Origin: Myxococcota bacterium
Lineage (GTDB): Bacteria; Myxococcota_A; UBA9160; PR03
Assembly: GCA_030066475.1 (NCBI GenBank)
Contig: JASJBO010000036.1
Coordinates: forward strand, 1-22,477
Direction: 5' to 3'
Length of the DNA: 22,477 bases
Shown here: in pieces, positions 16,178-22,477 of the stretch
Layout: each line of letters opens with the position of its first letter
Position numbering within the stretch: position 1 is the first letter of the stretch
Made by a program: the position numbers and the translations under genes
The notes under the pieces: generated by a model
What the model saw: the letters and a program-made list of their open reading frames with translations, nothing else
The model's database searches: none
What the model was told of the DNA's origin: nothing

Positions 16178-16507
16178 TTGTTGCGCCCGATCATCCACGG
16201 CCTGCTTCACTTCGCCGTCCCCGGCGCCGTCGCCTGGCTGGCCTGGCGGGACCGCTGGCGCCGCGCCTGGCTGATCATGGTGCTGACGAACCTGGTCGAT
16301 CTCGACCACCTGCTGGCCGATCCCCTCTTCGATCCCAATCGCTGTAGCATCGGCTTTCACCCGCTGCACTCGTGGCCGGCCCAGGTGGTGTGGGTGGCGC
16401 TGGCAATCTGGCCCCGCACCCGCATCGTCGGCGTCGGGCTGCTGATCCACATGCTCCTCGACGCCACGGACTGCGCCTTCATGGTCCGAGCGGGCGGCTG
16501 CGGCTAG
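16178..16507 (+). CDS. DUF6122 family small integral membrane protein
   Basis: I place the start at the TTG at 16178, seven bases after AAGAGG; the longer frame upstream is antisense to the sulfatase-like fragment and does not look like protein. The 109-residue product begins MLRPIIHGLLHFAVPG and has three to four hydrophobic segments (~8-23, 31-47, 67-79, 84-100). The DUF6122 signature is well preserved: VDLDHLLADPLFDPNRCSIG (40-59), FHPLHSWPA (60-68), and GVGLLIHMLLDATDC (85-99). The conserved His, Asp and Cys (H7, H11, D41, D43, H44, D52, H61, H64, H91, D95) suggest a metal site within the membrane, like other small multi-His membrane hydrolases such as the YdjM group. The biochemical role of the family is not established. 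It overlaps the convergent LVIVD gene by four bases. Confidence 0.85.
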   Translation: MLRPIIHGLLHFAVPGAVAWLAWRDRWRRAWLIMVLTNLVDLDHLLADPLFDPNRCSIGFHPLHSWPAQVVWVALAIWPRTRIVGVGLLIHMLLDATDCAFMVRAGGCG

Positions 16508-18615
16508 CGCCCGTCGGAGGCGACCGGTCGCGCTCGGGGCGCGGGGATTCCCTCGGGTCCTGGCGGGCCGAGCGCGCCGACCTCGTCGGCGTCGTAGGCC
16601 CGGTTCACGAAGAGCAGGCTCGCGAGTCGCACCGGGGCGGTCATCTCACCGTCTTCGTCGGCGAACAGGAGGAAGCCGTCCCGCACCGGTCCGTCCGACT
16701 GCGGATCGCCCTCGGCCACGGAGCCGAAACGCTCGAAGTCGATCCCGTCCGCCTCGTGCACGAGCTTCCCGTCGACGTAGATCGAGGCCTGACCCGTCTC
16801 CCTCCGGAGGTCGACGACGAACGCGACCCGGTGCCAGGTGTCGGGTCGGATGCCCGCGGCGTAGCCGCCGAGGCCACCGGTGCCCCGGAGCGGTCCGCCG
16901 CCCTGCCCCACGAAGCCGTTCTTCGAGCGGGGCGTCGCGCCGACCTTCAGGAAGAGCTCGGCGTCGCGCCGGTTGTCCCGATCGAGCTGGAGCAGCGGGA
17001 CGTCCTCGCATGCGACGAGGTTTCTCGAGAAGCAGCCGTTGAGTGCGAAAGAGTCGCCCGGAACCTGGAGATCCCACACGACCGTGTAGGCTGGCAGGGT
17101 TCCATAGAAGGTGTGGGCGAGGTCGTGCTGGAGGACGATTCCGTTCTCGCGCTTCCAGCGACCCGCCGGGGCGATCCAGACGTAGCCGATACCGCCCTCC
17201 TCGCCCGCGCCGGTCCGCGCCCGGGTGCTCGTCTCGGCACGGGTCGCGTCGAGGAAGCGCAGGGCGCCCTGCCCTCGGTCGGCATCCCGGCCCTCGGCGA
17301 TCGCGTCCGCGTCGCCCGGTCCCAGGTTCCAGAGCGCGAACGAGATCTCGGGCTCCGCGCGTTCGAGTCGGAAGACCGCCATGCTCGCTTCGCGGCTGCC
17401 GAAGAGGTAGAGGTGGTCGCCGCTGACCGCGAGCGTGTACGGAACCGTCACGTCCCGGACGCCGCGGACGATCGACACGAGCCGCGGGTCCCTCGGATCG
17501 CCCACGTCGACGACCGCGAATCCTCCCGGCTCCTGCTCGAGGGGCAGGAAGGCGAGGTGGTCCCACAGCTTCACGCGGTTCGAGGCGGCGAGCTCGCCGC
17601 GCACGATCGCACCGAGCTCGCGGAACCGGGGCGGGTCGCGCACGTCGAAGATGCCGAGGCCTCCCGGGTCGTCCCAGAGCGCCGCGTACAGCAGGTCGGG
17701 GTGGCGGGGGCTCGTCGCGGACACCATCTGCCGGTAGCGCCGATCGGAGAGTGAGGCGACGACACGCATCGCCGTCGGATCGGAGACGTCGACGGCCTTG
17801 TAGACGTCGCTGCGGCCGAAGCCGCCCACGAAGGCGTGGTCGCGGTGCACGCTGATGCCCTCGACGAGCTGCACCCCGGTGTCGACGGCGCCGACCTGGA
17901 CGGGCTTCGTGGGGTCGTCGACGTTCACGGCGAGGAGCTCACGGCTGGAGGGTGCGGTGACGAGCGCGACACGGGATCCGTCGGAGCGGCGGTGGAGCTT
18001 CGTGTGGAGCGCGCGGAACGGGTTGCCGGCCGCGACGAGCACCTTGCCCGCGATGGCCTGGGCGGGGCCCGGGCTCGTCGCGAGCGCGAGCGAGCCCAGG
18101 TGGCGCGGCTCGTCCGGGTCCCGGACGTCGAAGGTGTGGAGCTCACCCTTGCGGGCCACGACGACGAGGAGGTCGCCGTCGCGGTCCTGGCCCTCGACGT
18201 CGTCCGCGCCGTCCCAGTGCGCCCGCAGGCGCGGCGCGCCGGGGACCGCGACGTCCCACACGGAGAGACCGCTGCGCCGCGTCGTCACGAACATCGAGCG
18301 GCGATCCTCCGGATAGATCCGCGCCTTGACGGCGAAGTCGAGGGTGCGCGCGTCGCGGAGGACGCGGACGAGCGAGGCGCCGACCAGGGGCCGCGCGTCG
18401 GCCTCGCCCGGCGCGGCCGCGGCGCGCGTGTCCGGGCGGTCCTGTTCGAACGCGCGGCCGCGGTCGGTCGTTCCGTTCTCCCATCCGATACCCAGGAGTG
18501 GGGCCGAACAGGACAGACCCTGCGCCGCGCAGAGCGACACCAGACAAAGAGCGGCTGGAATGGGCCGAAGGGCGCGTCGACGAACGGTGGTCAGGACGTC
18601 GAACACGCCAAACAC
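16504..18615 (-). CDS. Exported LVIVD-repeat beta-propeller protein with LamG-like C-terminal domain
   Basis: A 703-residue protein. The start is uncertain: GTG at 18615, or GTG three codons later, both without a good Shine-Dalgarno. A basic N-region and hydrophobic segment (RRALRPIPAALCLVSLCAA) form a signal peptide; Cys36 in GLSC could be lipidated, although the lipobox is not canonical. Residues ~95-420 contain about seven blades of the LVIVD type, with recurring FDVRDPDEPRHLG, VNVDDPTKPVQVG, VDVSDPTAMRVV, FDVRDPPRFRELG and VDVGDPRDPRLVS. Residues ~445-680 look like a concanavalin-like/LamG jelly roll (ALRFLDAT, PDTWHRVAFVVDL, SIYVDGKLVHEADG). Both modules are binding folds; no catalytic residues stand out. 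It probably acts at the cell surface. It is divergent from the patatin lipoprotein gene across 57 bases, so the two may share a control region. Confidence 0.82.
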   Translation of the reverse strand: MFGVFDVLTTVRRRALRPIPAALCLVSLCAAQGLSCSAPLLGIGWENGTTDRGRAFEQDRPDTRAAAAPGEADARPLVGASLVRVLRDARTLDFAVKARIYPEDRRSMFVTTRRSGLSVWDVAVPGAPRLRAHWDGADDVEGQDRDGDLLVVVARKGELHTFDVRDPDEPRHLGSLALATSPGPAQAIAGKVLVAAGNPFRALHTKLHRRSDGSRVALVTAPSSRELLAVNVDDPTKPVQVGAVDTGVQLVEGISVHRDHAFVGGFGRSDVYKAVDVSDPTAMRVVASLSDRRYRQMVSATSPRHPDLLYAALWDDPGGLGIFDVRDPPRFRELGAIVRGELAASNRVKLWDHLAFLPLEQEPGGFAVVDVGDPRDPRLVSIVRGVRDVTVPYTLAVSGDHLYLFGSREASMAVFRLERAEPEISFALWNLGPGDADAIAEGRDADRGQGALRFLDATRAETSTRARTGAGEEGGIGYVWIAPAGRWKRENGIVLQHDLAHTFYGTLPAYTVVWDLQVPGDSFALNGCFSRNLVACEDVPLLQLDRDNRRDAELFLKVGATPRSKNGFVGQGGGPLRGTGGLGGYAAGIRPDTWHRVAFVVDLRRETGQASIYVDGKLVHEADGIDFERFGSVAEGDPQSDGPVRDGFLLFADEDGEMTAPVRLASLLFVNRAYDADEVGALGPPGPEGIPAPRARPVASDGR

Positions 18616-18672
18616 GATAGACGCGGTGCGCGCAGCGTGCTAGCTAGATCCCGGAACCGCCGGGAGGGATCG
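18616..18672. promoter_or_regulatory. Divergent control region between the LVIVD and patatin genes
   Basis: Only 57 bases separate the two divergent starts. CCCGG (18650-18654) can pair with CCGGG (18660-18664), and the 3' arm overlaps the patatin Shine-Dalgarno GGGAGG (18662-18667). A CTAGCTAG palindrome lies near 18639-18646. Promoter boxes are not clear. Confidence 0.3.
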
Positions 18673-20085
18673 ATGGGGCGCTCACGGCGTCTTCTCAGCC
18701 TCGTGCCGATCGCGCTGCTGTCGAGCGGCTGCGTCCTCTTCCTCGACGACCGGATCCACTACACCCTCGACGCGACGGAATATCCGCCGGTCGCGCGGGA
18801 CGTCTGCGTCGATCCCGGGCATCCGCGGGAGCTGATGTTCGGGCTGGCGCTCTCCGGCGGCGGAAGCCGGGCGGCCGTCTTCGCCGCGGCGGCCATCGAG
18901 GCCCTCTGGGAGCATGGCCTCCTCGACCAGATCACCCACGTCTCGAGCGTCTCGGGGGGCAGCATCGCCTCCTCGTTCCTCGTCGCGAACATGCCGCCGT
19001 GCGACGCGCAGCCCGAGTCGGAACGCGATGACTGCTGGCGCGCCTTCTTCGACGACTACATGGACGCGATGCGTCGCAACTACATCAACCGGCTCGAGCT
19101 GCGACAGCTCATGCCCAACCGCTTTCTGAGCCCCACCCGCCGCGCCAGCTCGCTCCAGGAGGAGCTCGACAAGCGCTTCCTCCACGGCAAGACCTTCGGG
19201 GAGATCCCGCCCGACCCCGCCGGGAGCGGCGAGCCGGCGCGACCGGTGCTCCTCATCAACGCCACAAGCTACGACTCGGGTCGCCGTTTCGTCTTCTCGA
19301 ACGCCTGCATCCGCGAATCGCCGCCCGCGTCGAGCTCCGGCGCATCGCGCTCGCAGGAGATCGCGCGGGACGCGATCGAGCGCGACGGCTTGCGCGCGCA
19401 ATCCTTCTCGAGCCAGGGCTGCTCGAGACCGGTCCCGGACGACTTCCCCGTGTCGCTCGCCGTCGCGACGTCGGCTTCCTTTCCCCCGGTGATGGGTCCG
19501 ATCTCGATCAAGGCGCCGGCCTCCTGCCGCGGCGGCGACCCGAACTACTGGCACCTGGGCGACGGTGGCATCATCGAGAACACCGGGCTCGACACGCTCG
19601 AAGAGATCGTCCTCCGCAACCGAGCGGCGGGCGGAAGCCTCGACCGCATCTTCCTCCTCTCGGTCGACGCGGGCAAGAAGACGACGGCCAGGAGCCGGCT
19701 CGAGATGAGGAACGTCAAGATGTGGACCGACCCGGAGGGCGTCGCGACCGTCGTCGACGCTCCCAGAGTCGCCGCCCGCGAGTACCACGACCTCTTCTGG
19801 CGGGACATGCAGGCCGCGCTCGCGCGCGACGGGATCGACTACGAATCACTGGTGCTCGAGTACACGGCGCCGCGGCTCGACCGCTGGCCGGAGGCCTGCG
19901 ACCAGAAGCCCGAGCTGCCCGGCCCCGCGGACTTCGAGGAGATCGGGACGGGCCTCTCGATCAGCAGCTGCCACGCGGAGCTGCTGGAGATGGGTGTTCA
20001 TCAGCTCGTCCACGAGAGCATGAACGGCGAGACCGGGCAGCACCTCCGGAGCCTCGGCCTGACCGTTCGCCCCTTCGAGCACTGA
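18673..20085 (+). CDS. Patatin-like phospholipase lipoprotein
   Basis: I chose the ATG at 18673 with GGGAGG five bases upstream; the frame stays open far upstream, but only as antisense of the LVIVD gene. The 470-residue product has a lipoprotein signal peptide (RRLLSLVPIALLSSGC, Cys20). A patatin domain follows: oxyanion loop LALSGGGSRAAVF (58-70), nucleophile elbow HVSSVSGGSIAS (89-100) with likely catalytic Ser94 in a degenerate GxSxG (SVSGG), and the Asp motif LGDGGIIENTG (295-305) with Asp297. This gives the Ser-Asp dyad of the family, which hydrolyses acyl esters of phospholipids or other lipids. Being lipidated, it probably sits in the envelope, likely the outer membrane of a Gram-negative cell. 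Several Cys pairs (45, 110, 121, 211, 250, 285) fit an oxidising compartment. The neighbour converging on it four bases away is phosphatidylserine decarboxylase, which suggests a phospholipid-related locus. The actual substrate is unknown. Confidence 0.9.
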   Translation: MGRSRRLLSLVPIALLSSGCVLFLDDRIHYTLDATEYPPVARDVCVDPGHPRELMFGLALSGGGSRAAVFAAAAIEALWEHGLLDQITHVSSVSGGSIASSFLVANMPPCDAQPESERDDCWRAFFDDYMDAMRRNYINRLELRQLMPNRFLSPTRRASSLQEELDKRFLHGKTFGEIPPDPAGSGEPARPVLLINATSYDSGRRFVFSNACIRESPPASSSGASRSQEIARDAIERDGLRAQSFSSQGCSRPVPDDFPVSLAVATSASFPPVMGPISIKAPASCRGGDPNYWHLGDGGIIENTGLDTLEEIVLRNRAAGGSLDRIFLLSVDAGKKTTARSRLEMRNVKMWTDPEGVATVVDAPRVAAREYHDLFWRDMQAALARDGIDYESLVLEYTAPRLDRWPEACDQKPELPGPADFEEIGTGLSISSCHAELLEMGVHQLVHESMNGETGQHLRSLGLTVRPFEH

Positions 20086-20089
20086 GCCT

Positions 20090-21004
20090 TCAGTGGGCGT
20101 GGAGGGTTCCGATGCGCCGACCGAGCAGCAGACGCTCGTCGTCTGGCCGCGGACCGAAGGTCAGGAGGCCTGGCGTCGCCAACGCGACGATGGTGGAGCC
20201 GAACTCGAAGCGGCCCCACTCCTTGCCCTTGTCGAGGAGCGGAGGACCCTCGGAGAAGACGCGGGTCTCGCTGCGTGCGCTGCGCCGGTTGGTGGTGAGA
20301 TCGTCGAAGTCCAGCCGCACCTTGCCCACCATGGTGGCGCCCACCGCAACCAGGCACAGCCGACCTCGCCCCGCGTCGACCGGAGTCATCCAGGCGCAGA
20401 TGCGCTCGTTGCGGGCAAAGAGGCCCCCGACCTCGCTCAGCCCCGCCCGGTTCACCGGCCACAGGCTCCCCGGGATGTGGCGGATCTGGTCCACGCGTAC
20501 CGAGCAGGGGGTGTGGAAGCGGTGGTAGTCCCTGGGAGAGAGGTAGAAGGTCGCGAACGCTCCGCCCTCGAAGTCCTGCGCTTCCTCCTCGCTGCCGAGC
20601 AGCTCTCCCACGGAGTAGGGTCGGCCCTTCAGCTGGAGGGCCATCCCGCTCTTCACGACGCCCGTCTCTCCCCAGCTTCCATCGCAGGGTGCGACGAAGG
20701 CGTCCGGCGCCGGGTCGATGGGCCGCACCCCGTCCCTGAGCGCCCGGGTGAAGAACTCCTGCGTGGAGCCGAAGCTCTCCAGGGGATCGCGCACCTCGGA
20801 GAAATCGACGCCGACGACGCGACCGAAGGCGAGGATCACCCAGCGTTGCAGGGGCTGGGGAAGCCGCAGCGAGGCGATCCGCCCCGCGACCCGGGACACG
20901 CTGTTTCGGGGCAGCAGCCACACGAATGCGATCAGGAGCTTCGCCGACCACGAGATCACTGCGCGCACGATAGCGCGGCTGCTGCGGAGCGATCGCGGTC
21001 CCAC
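20090..21004 (-). CDS. psd: Phosphatidylserine decarboxylase proenzyme
   Basis: The 304-residue product carries the Psd signatures: FGSTQEFFTRALRDGVRPID (78-97), APCDGSWGE (105-113), FYLSPRDYHRFHTP (153-166) with the conserved His residues, and the self-cleavage site FGSTIVALATPG (268-279), where Ser270 would become the pyruvoyl group. The enzyme decarboxylates phosphatidylserine to phosphatidylethanolamine on the inner membrane after splitting into alpha and beta chains. The N-terminal hydrophobic helix (~12-31, AVISWSAKLLIAFVWLL) fits membrane attachment. The start is taken as GTG 21004; GTG codons at 20968 and 20959 are alternatives, and none has a strong Shine-Dalgarno. Length is close to the usual ~300 residues. 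The serine synthase partner gene pssA is not adjacent. The gene converges on the patatin lipoprotein with a four-base gap and diverges from the next gene with 68 bases between starts. Confidence 0.94.
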   Translation of the reverse strand: MGPRSLRSSRAIVRAVISWSAKLLIAFVWLLPRNSVSRVAGRIASLRLPQPLQRWVILAFGRVVGVDFSEVRDPLESFGSTQEFFTRALRDGVRPIDPAPDAFVAPCDGSWGETGVVKSGMALQLKGRPYSVGELLGSEEEAQDFEGGAFATFYLSPRDYHRFHTPCSVRVDQIRHIPGSLWPVNRAGLSEVGGLFARNERICAWMTPVDAGRGRLCLVAVGATMVGKVRLDFDDLTTNRRSARSETRVFSEGPPLLDKGKEWGRFEFGSTIVALATPGLLTFGPRPDDERLLLGRRIGTLHAH

Positions 21005-21072
21005 CGAAGCCGTCGAGCTGACGCCTGCTCGCGAGACCGTGATATCGTCCGCTGAACCGAGGAATCCACGCG

Positions 21073-22224
21073 ATGGATCTGGTCCTGGTTTCGCTCAAGG
21101 TCTGCGGGGTGGCTCTCTTCACCCTCTTCATTCCGATCACGGCGGTTTCGTTCTTCCGCTTCCGCTTGAAGAAGAAGGAGGAGGACTTCGACAGGATCCT
21201 GGCCGCTCTGGGTCTTGCGGGCGACCCGAAGCGCGTACTGCTGCCCAGCGTCGGCAGTGAATACTCGCCCCGCGCCTACCTTCTTCCCGTGGCCTTCGCC
21301 TCGATCCTCTACCTGGTCTGCTCGGTTCTGCTGATGTTCGGAGGCAACCTGTTCGCAGCTGCCGAGAGCAGCTCGGAGAGCAACCTCATCCCGCTTCTCT
21401 CGGGGATGCGCTTTCTCGATCAGATCGATGCAGCCGGCATGGCGGTCCAGAAGCAGAGCCTCGTCGTGATCACCTTCGCCTTCCTCGGTGCCTTCATCTG
21501 GTCCGCCCAGACGATCCTGCGGCGCGTGACGACGATCGACCTGGCGCCCGGGACCTACTACGGGGCCGGCGTTCGGGTATTGCTGGCGTCGTTCGTCGCG
21601 CTGATGCTCTCGTTCCTGCTGAGGATCGAGGTGGGAGGGGGAGGAATCCCTTCGACGGACTACATGCCCGTGATCGCGTTCCTGACGGGGATGTTCCCAG
21701 ACCAGGCCCTGGCCTACCTGCGCGATCGCATCAAGATCTTCTCGCCGGGCAGGGGCAGCGCCGACCCGCTTCCTCTCGAGATGATCGAGGGCATCGGGGC
21801 ATTCCAGCGGTACCGGCTGGGGGAGGCGGGGATCGACAACGCCCAGAACCTGGCGGAGGCGAACGTCATCGAGCTGATCCTGAAGACACCGTTCTCCGGC
21901 CAGGCGCTGATCGACTGGATCGCTCAAGCCAAGCTCTACGTGTACTTCAAGTCGGGAATCGTACGGCTGCGACAAGTGGGTATTCGCACGGTATTCGACC
22001 TCAAGCACGTGTTGGAGCGAAAGGAACGCATCAAGGACGTGGCCAACGAGATCGCCGTCAACGTGAGCCGAGACCCGGCGACTCCAGGCGGCAGCTGGGA
22101 GCAGACTCCGACCGAGCTGTCACTTTCCCTCGTCTACGACCGCATCGAGGCCGATGGCGAGATCGAGATCCTGGAGCGGTTCCGCGACAGCCTCTCGCTC
22201 CAGCGGGCCAACGCGGGCAGGTAG
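21073..22224 (+). CDS. Four-TM membrane protein with helix-hairpin-helix-like cytosolic repeats; function unknown
   Basis: ATG at 21073 with GAGGAA eight bases upstream. The 383-residue product has four hydrophobic helices (~3-28, 68-92, 128-148, 167-185). The first is followed by a basic/acidic cytosolic stretch (RFRLKKKEEDFDRILAALG). After residue ~200 the protein is soluble. LEMIEGIGAFQRYRLGEAGI (235-254), then LAEANVIELI and ALIDWIAQA, looks like a helix-hairpin-helix module, and VRLRQVGIRTVFDLKHVL (297-314) repeats the same L..xGI.t..dL pattern. Such modules bind nucleic acid or act as protein-protein elements, as in DUF4332-like domains. The tail (~330-383) is acidic. I do not recognise a named family. 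Its placement next to psd does not itself imply a lipid role. It is the last gene of its strand here and converges on the partial gene at the right edge. Confidence 0.75.
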   Translation: MDLVLVSLKVCGVALFTLFIPITAVSFFRFRLKKKEEDFDRILAALGLAGDPKRVLLPSVGSEYSPRAYLLPVAFASILYLVCSVLLMFGGNLFAAAESSSESNLIPLLSGMRFLDQIDAAGMAVQKQSLVVITFAFLGAFIWSAQTILRRVTTIDLAPGTYYGAGVRVLLASFVALMLSFLLRIEVGGGGIPSTDYMPVIAFLTGMFPDQALAYLRDRIKIFSPGRGSADPLPLEMIEGIGAFQRYRLGEAGIDNAQNLAEANVIELILKTPFSGQALIDWIAQAKLYVYFKSGIVRLRQVGIRTVFDLKHVLERKERIKDVANEIAVNVSRDPATPGGSWEQTPTELSLSLVYDRIEADGEIEILERFRDSLSLQRANAGR

Positions 22225-22263
22225 GGCATAGGGCGCATTACTCACCGGCCGGCCACCGCCTCT

Positions 22264-22477
22264 TCAGATCCGGAGCAGGCGCTCGAGGATCTCGTGGTCG
22301 CGGAGCACCCAGGCCTCGTCCCACTGTGCGGCGCGCGCGTCGAGCTCGACCGCGACGGGTGCGCCGTCGCGCCGCGTCACGCGCAGCAGGCGCGCATACG
22401 GCCACGGCACCGGCCGGCCGCCGCGCAGCAGCAGGATGCCGGGGGCGTCGGCCGCGCCGCCGCCCGACCAGCGCGTC
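22264..22477 (-). CDS. C-terminal end of an unrecognised protein, cut by the window edge
   Basis: On the minus strand a frame open to the right edge reads WSGGGAADAPGILLLRGGRP, then VPWPYARLLRVTRRDGAPVA, AAQWDEAWVLRD and HEILERLLRI before a TGA (22264-22266). Codon use follows the GC-rich pattern of the carboxylase gene, and the mix of hydrophobic and charged residues looks like real protein, unlike the other frames. Only ~71 codons are visible. A basic, Trp/Pro-containing strand region ends in a short amphipathic helix; I cannot assign a family. It ends 39 bases after the convergent HhH-like membrane gene. Confidence 0.6.
   Translation of the reverse strand, partial: TRWSGGGAADAPGILLLRGGRPVPWPYARLLRVTRRDGAPVAVELDARAAQWDEAWVLRDHEILERLLRI

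Noticed and set aside
17836..18672. N-terminal extension of the patatin frame by ~279 codons
   Set aside because: It is antisense to the LVIVD gene; the ATG at 18673 has a good ribosome-binding site and begins a proper lipoprotein signal peptide.
1..22477. CRISPR array, tRNA, rRNA or replication origin
   Set aside because: No regularly spaced identical repeats with unique spacers, no cloverleaf or rRNA segment, and no DnaA-box cluster was seen; the only tandem repeats are the coding FG-GAP units.

Overview
This is a GC-rich bacterial chromosomal segment with strong G/C preference at third codon positions and frequent GTG/TTG starts. The gene content suggests an uncultured myxobacterium- or 'deltaproteobacterium'-like lineage: a single-chain acyl-CoA carboxylase, an FG-GAP/VCBS repeat protein with thrombospondin-3 and dockerin-like calcium loops, several signal-peptide or lipoprotein genes, and a dapL remnant. 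The taxonomic guess is inference; no rRNA or marker gene is present.

Layout. (1) 1-5080: the C-terminal ~1690 residues of a fused biotin-dependent carboxylase (biotin carboxylase, biotin carrier, central region, carboxyltransferase), cut by the left edge. (2) 5081-16101: an accessory stretch where three large intact genes sit among broken ones. The intact genes, all on the minus strand, are an EVE-domain/KAP P-loop NTPase (5347-8658), a CLCA-like metalloprotease/VWA membrane protein (9446-11878) and the FG-GAP repeat protein (12984-15548). Between them lie a His-rich lipoprotein fragment, the 3' tail of an IS110-type transposase, a 66-codon piece of a secreted protein, a frameshifted dapL fragment, and the first third of a sulfatase-like lipoprotein. 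This looks like repeated insertion and deletion. (3) 16178-22224: a compact, intact block of mainly membrane or cell-envelope genes: a DUF6122 membrane protein, an LVIVD-propeller/LamG secreted protein, a patatin-like phospholipase lipoprotein, phosphatidylserine decarboxylase, and a four-TM protein with helix-hairpin-helix-like repeats. Convergent neighbours are packed tightly; one pair shares the four bases of its stop codons. (4) 22264-22477: the C-terminal end of an unrecognised minus-strand gene.

The most interesting candidate is the EVE-(Clp_N-like)-KAP protein. EVE domains are known readers of modified bases, KAP NTPases include the phage-exclusion protein PifA, and the region between the two looks like the paired helical repeat of Clp ATPases. 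It would be a single-gene, membrane-linked, modified-DNA-responsive NTPase, plausibly antiviral, next to mobile-element debris. The second is a bacterial protein with the CLCA arrangement (metzincin-like HExxH motif, VWA domain, C-terminal membrane anchor) and visibly lower GC than its neighbours.
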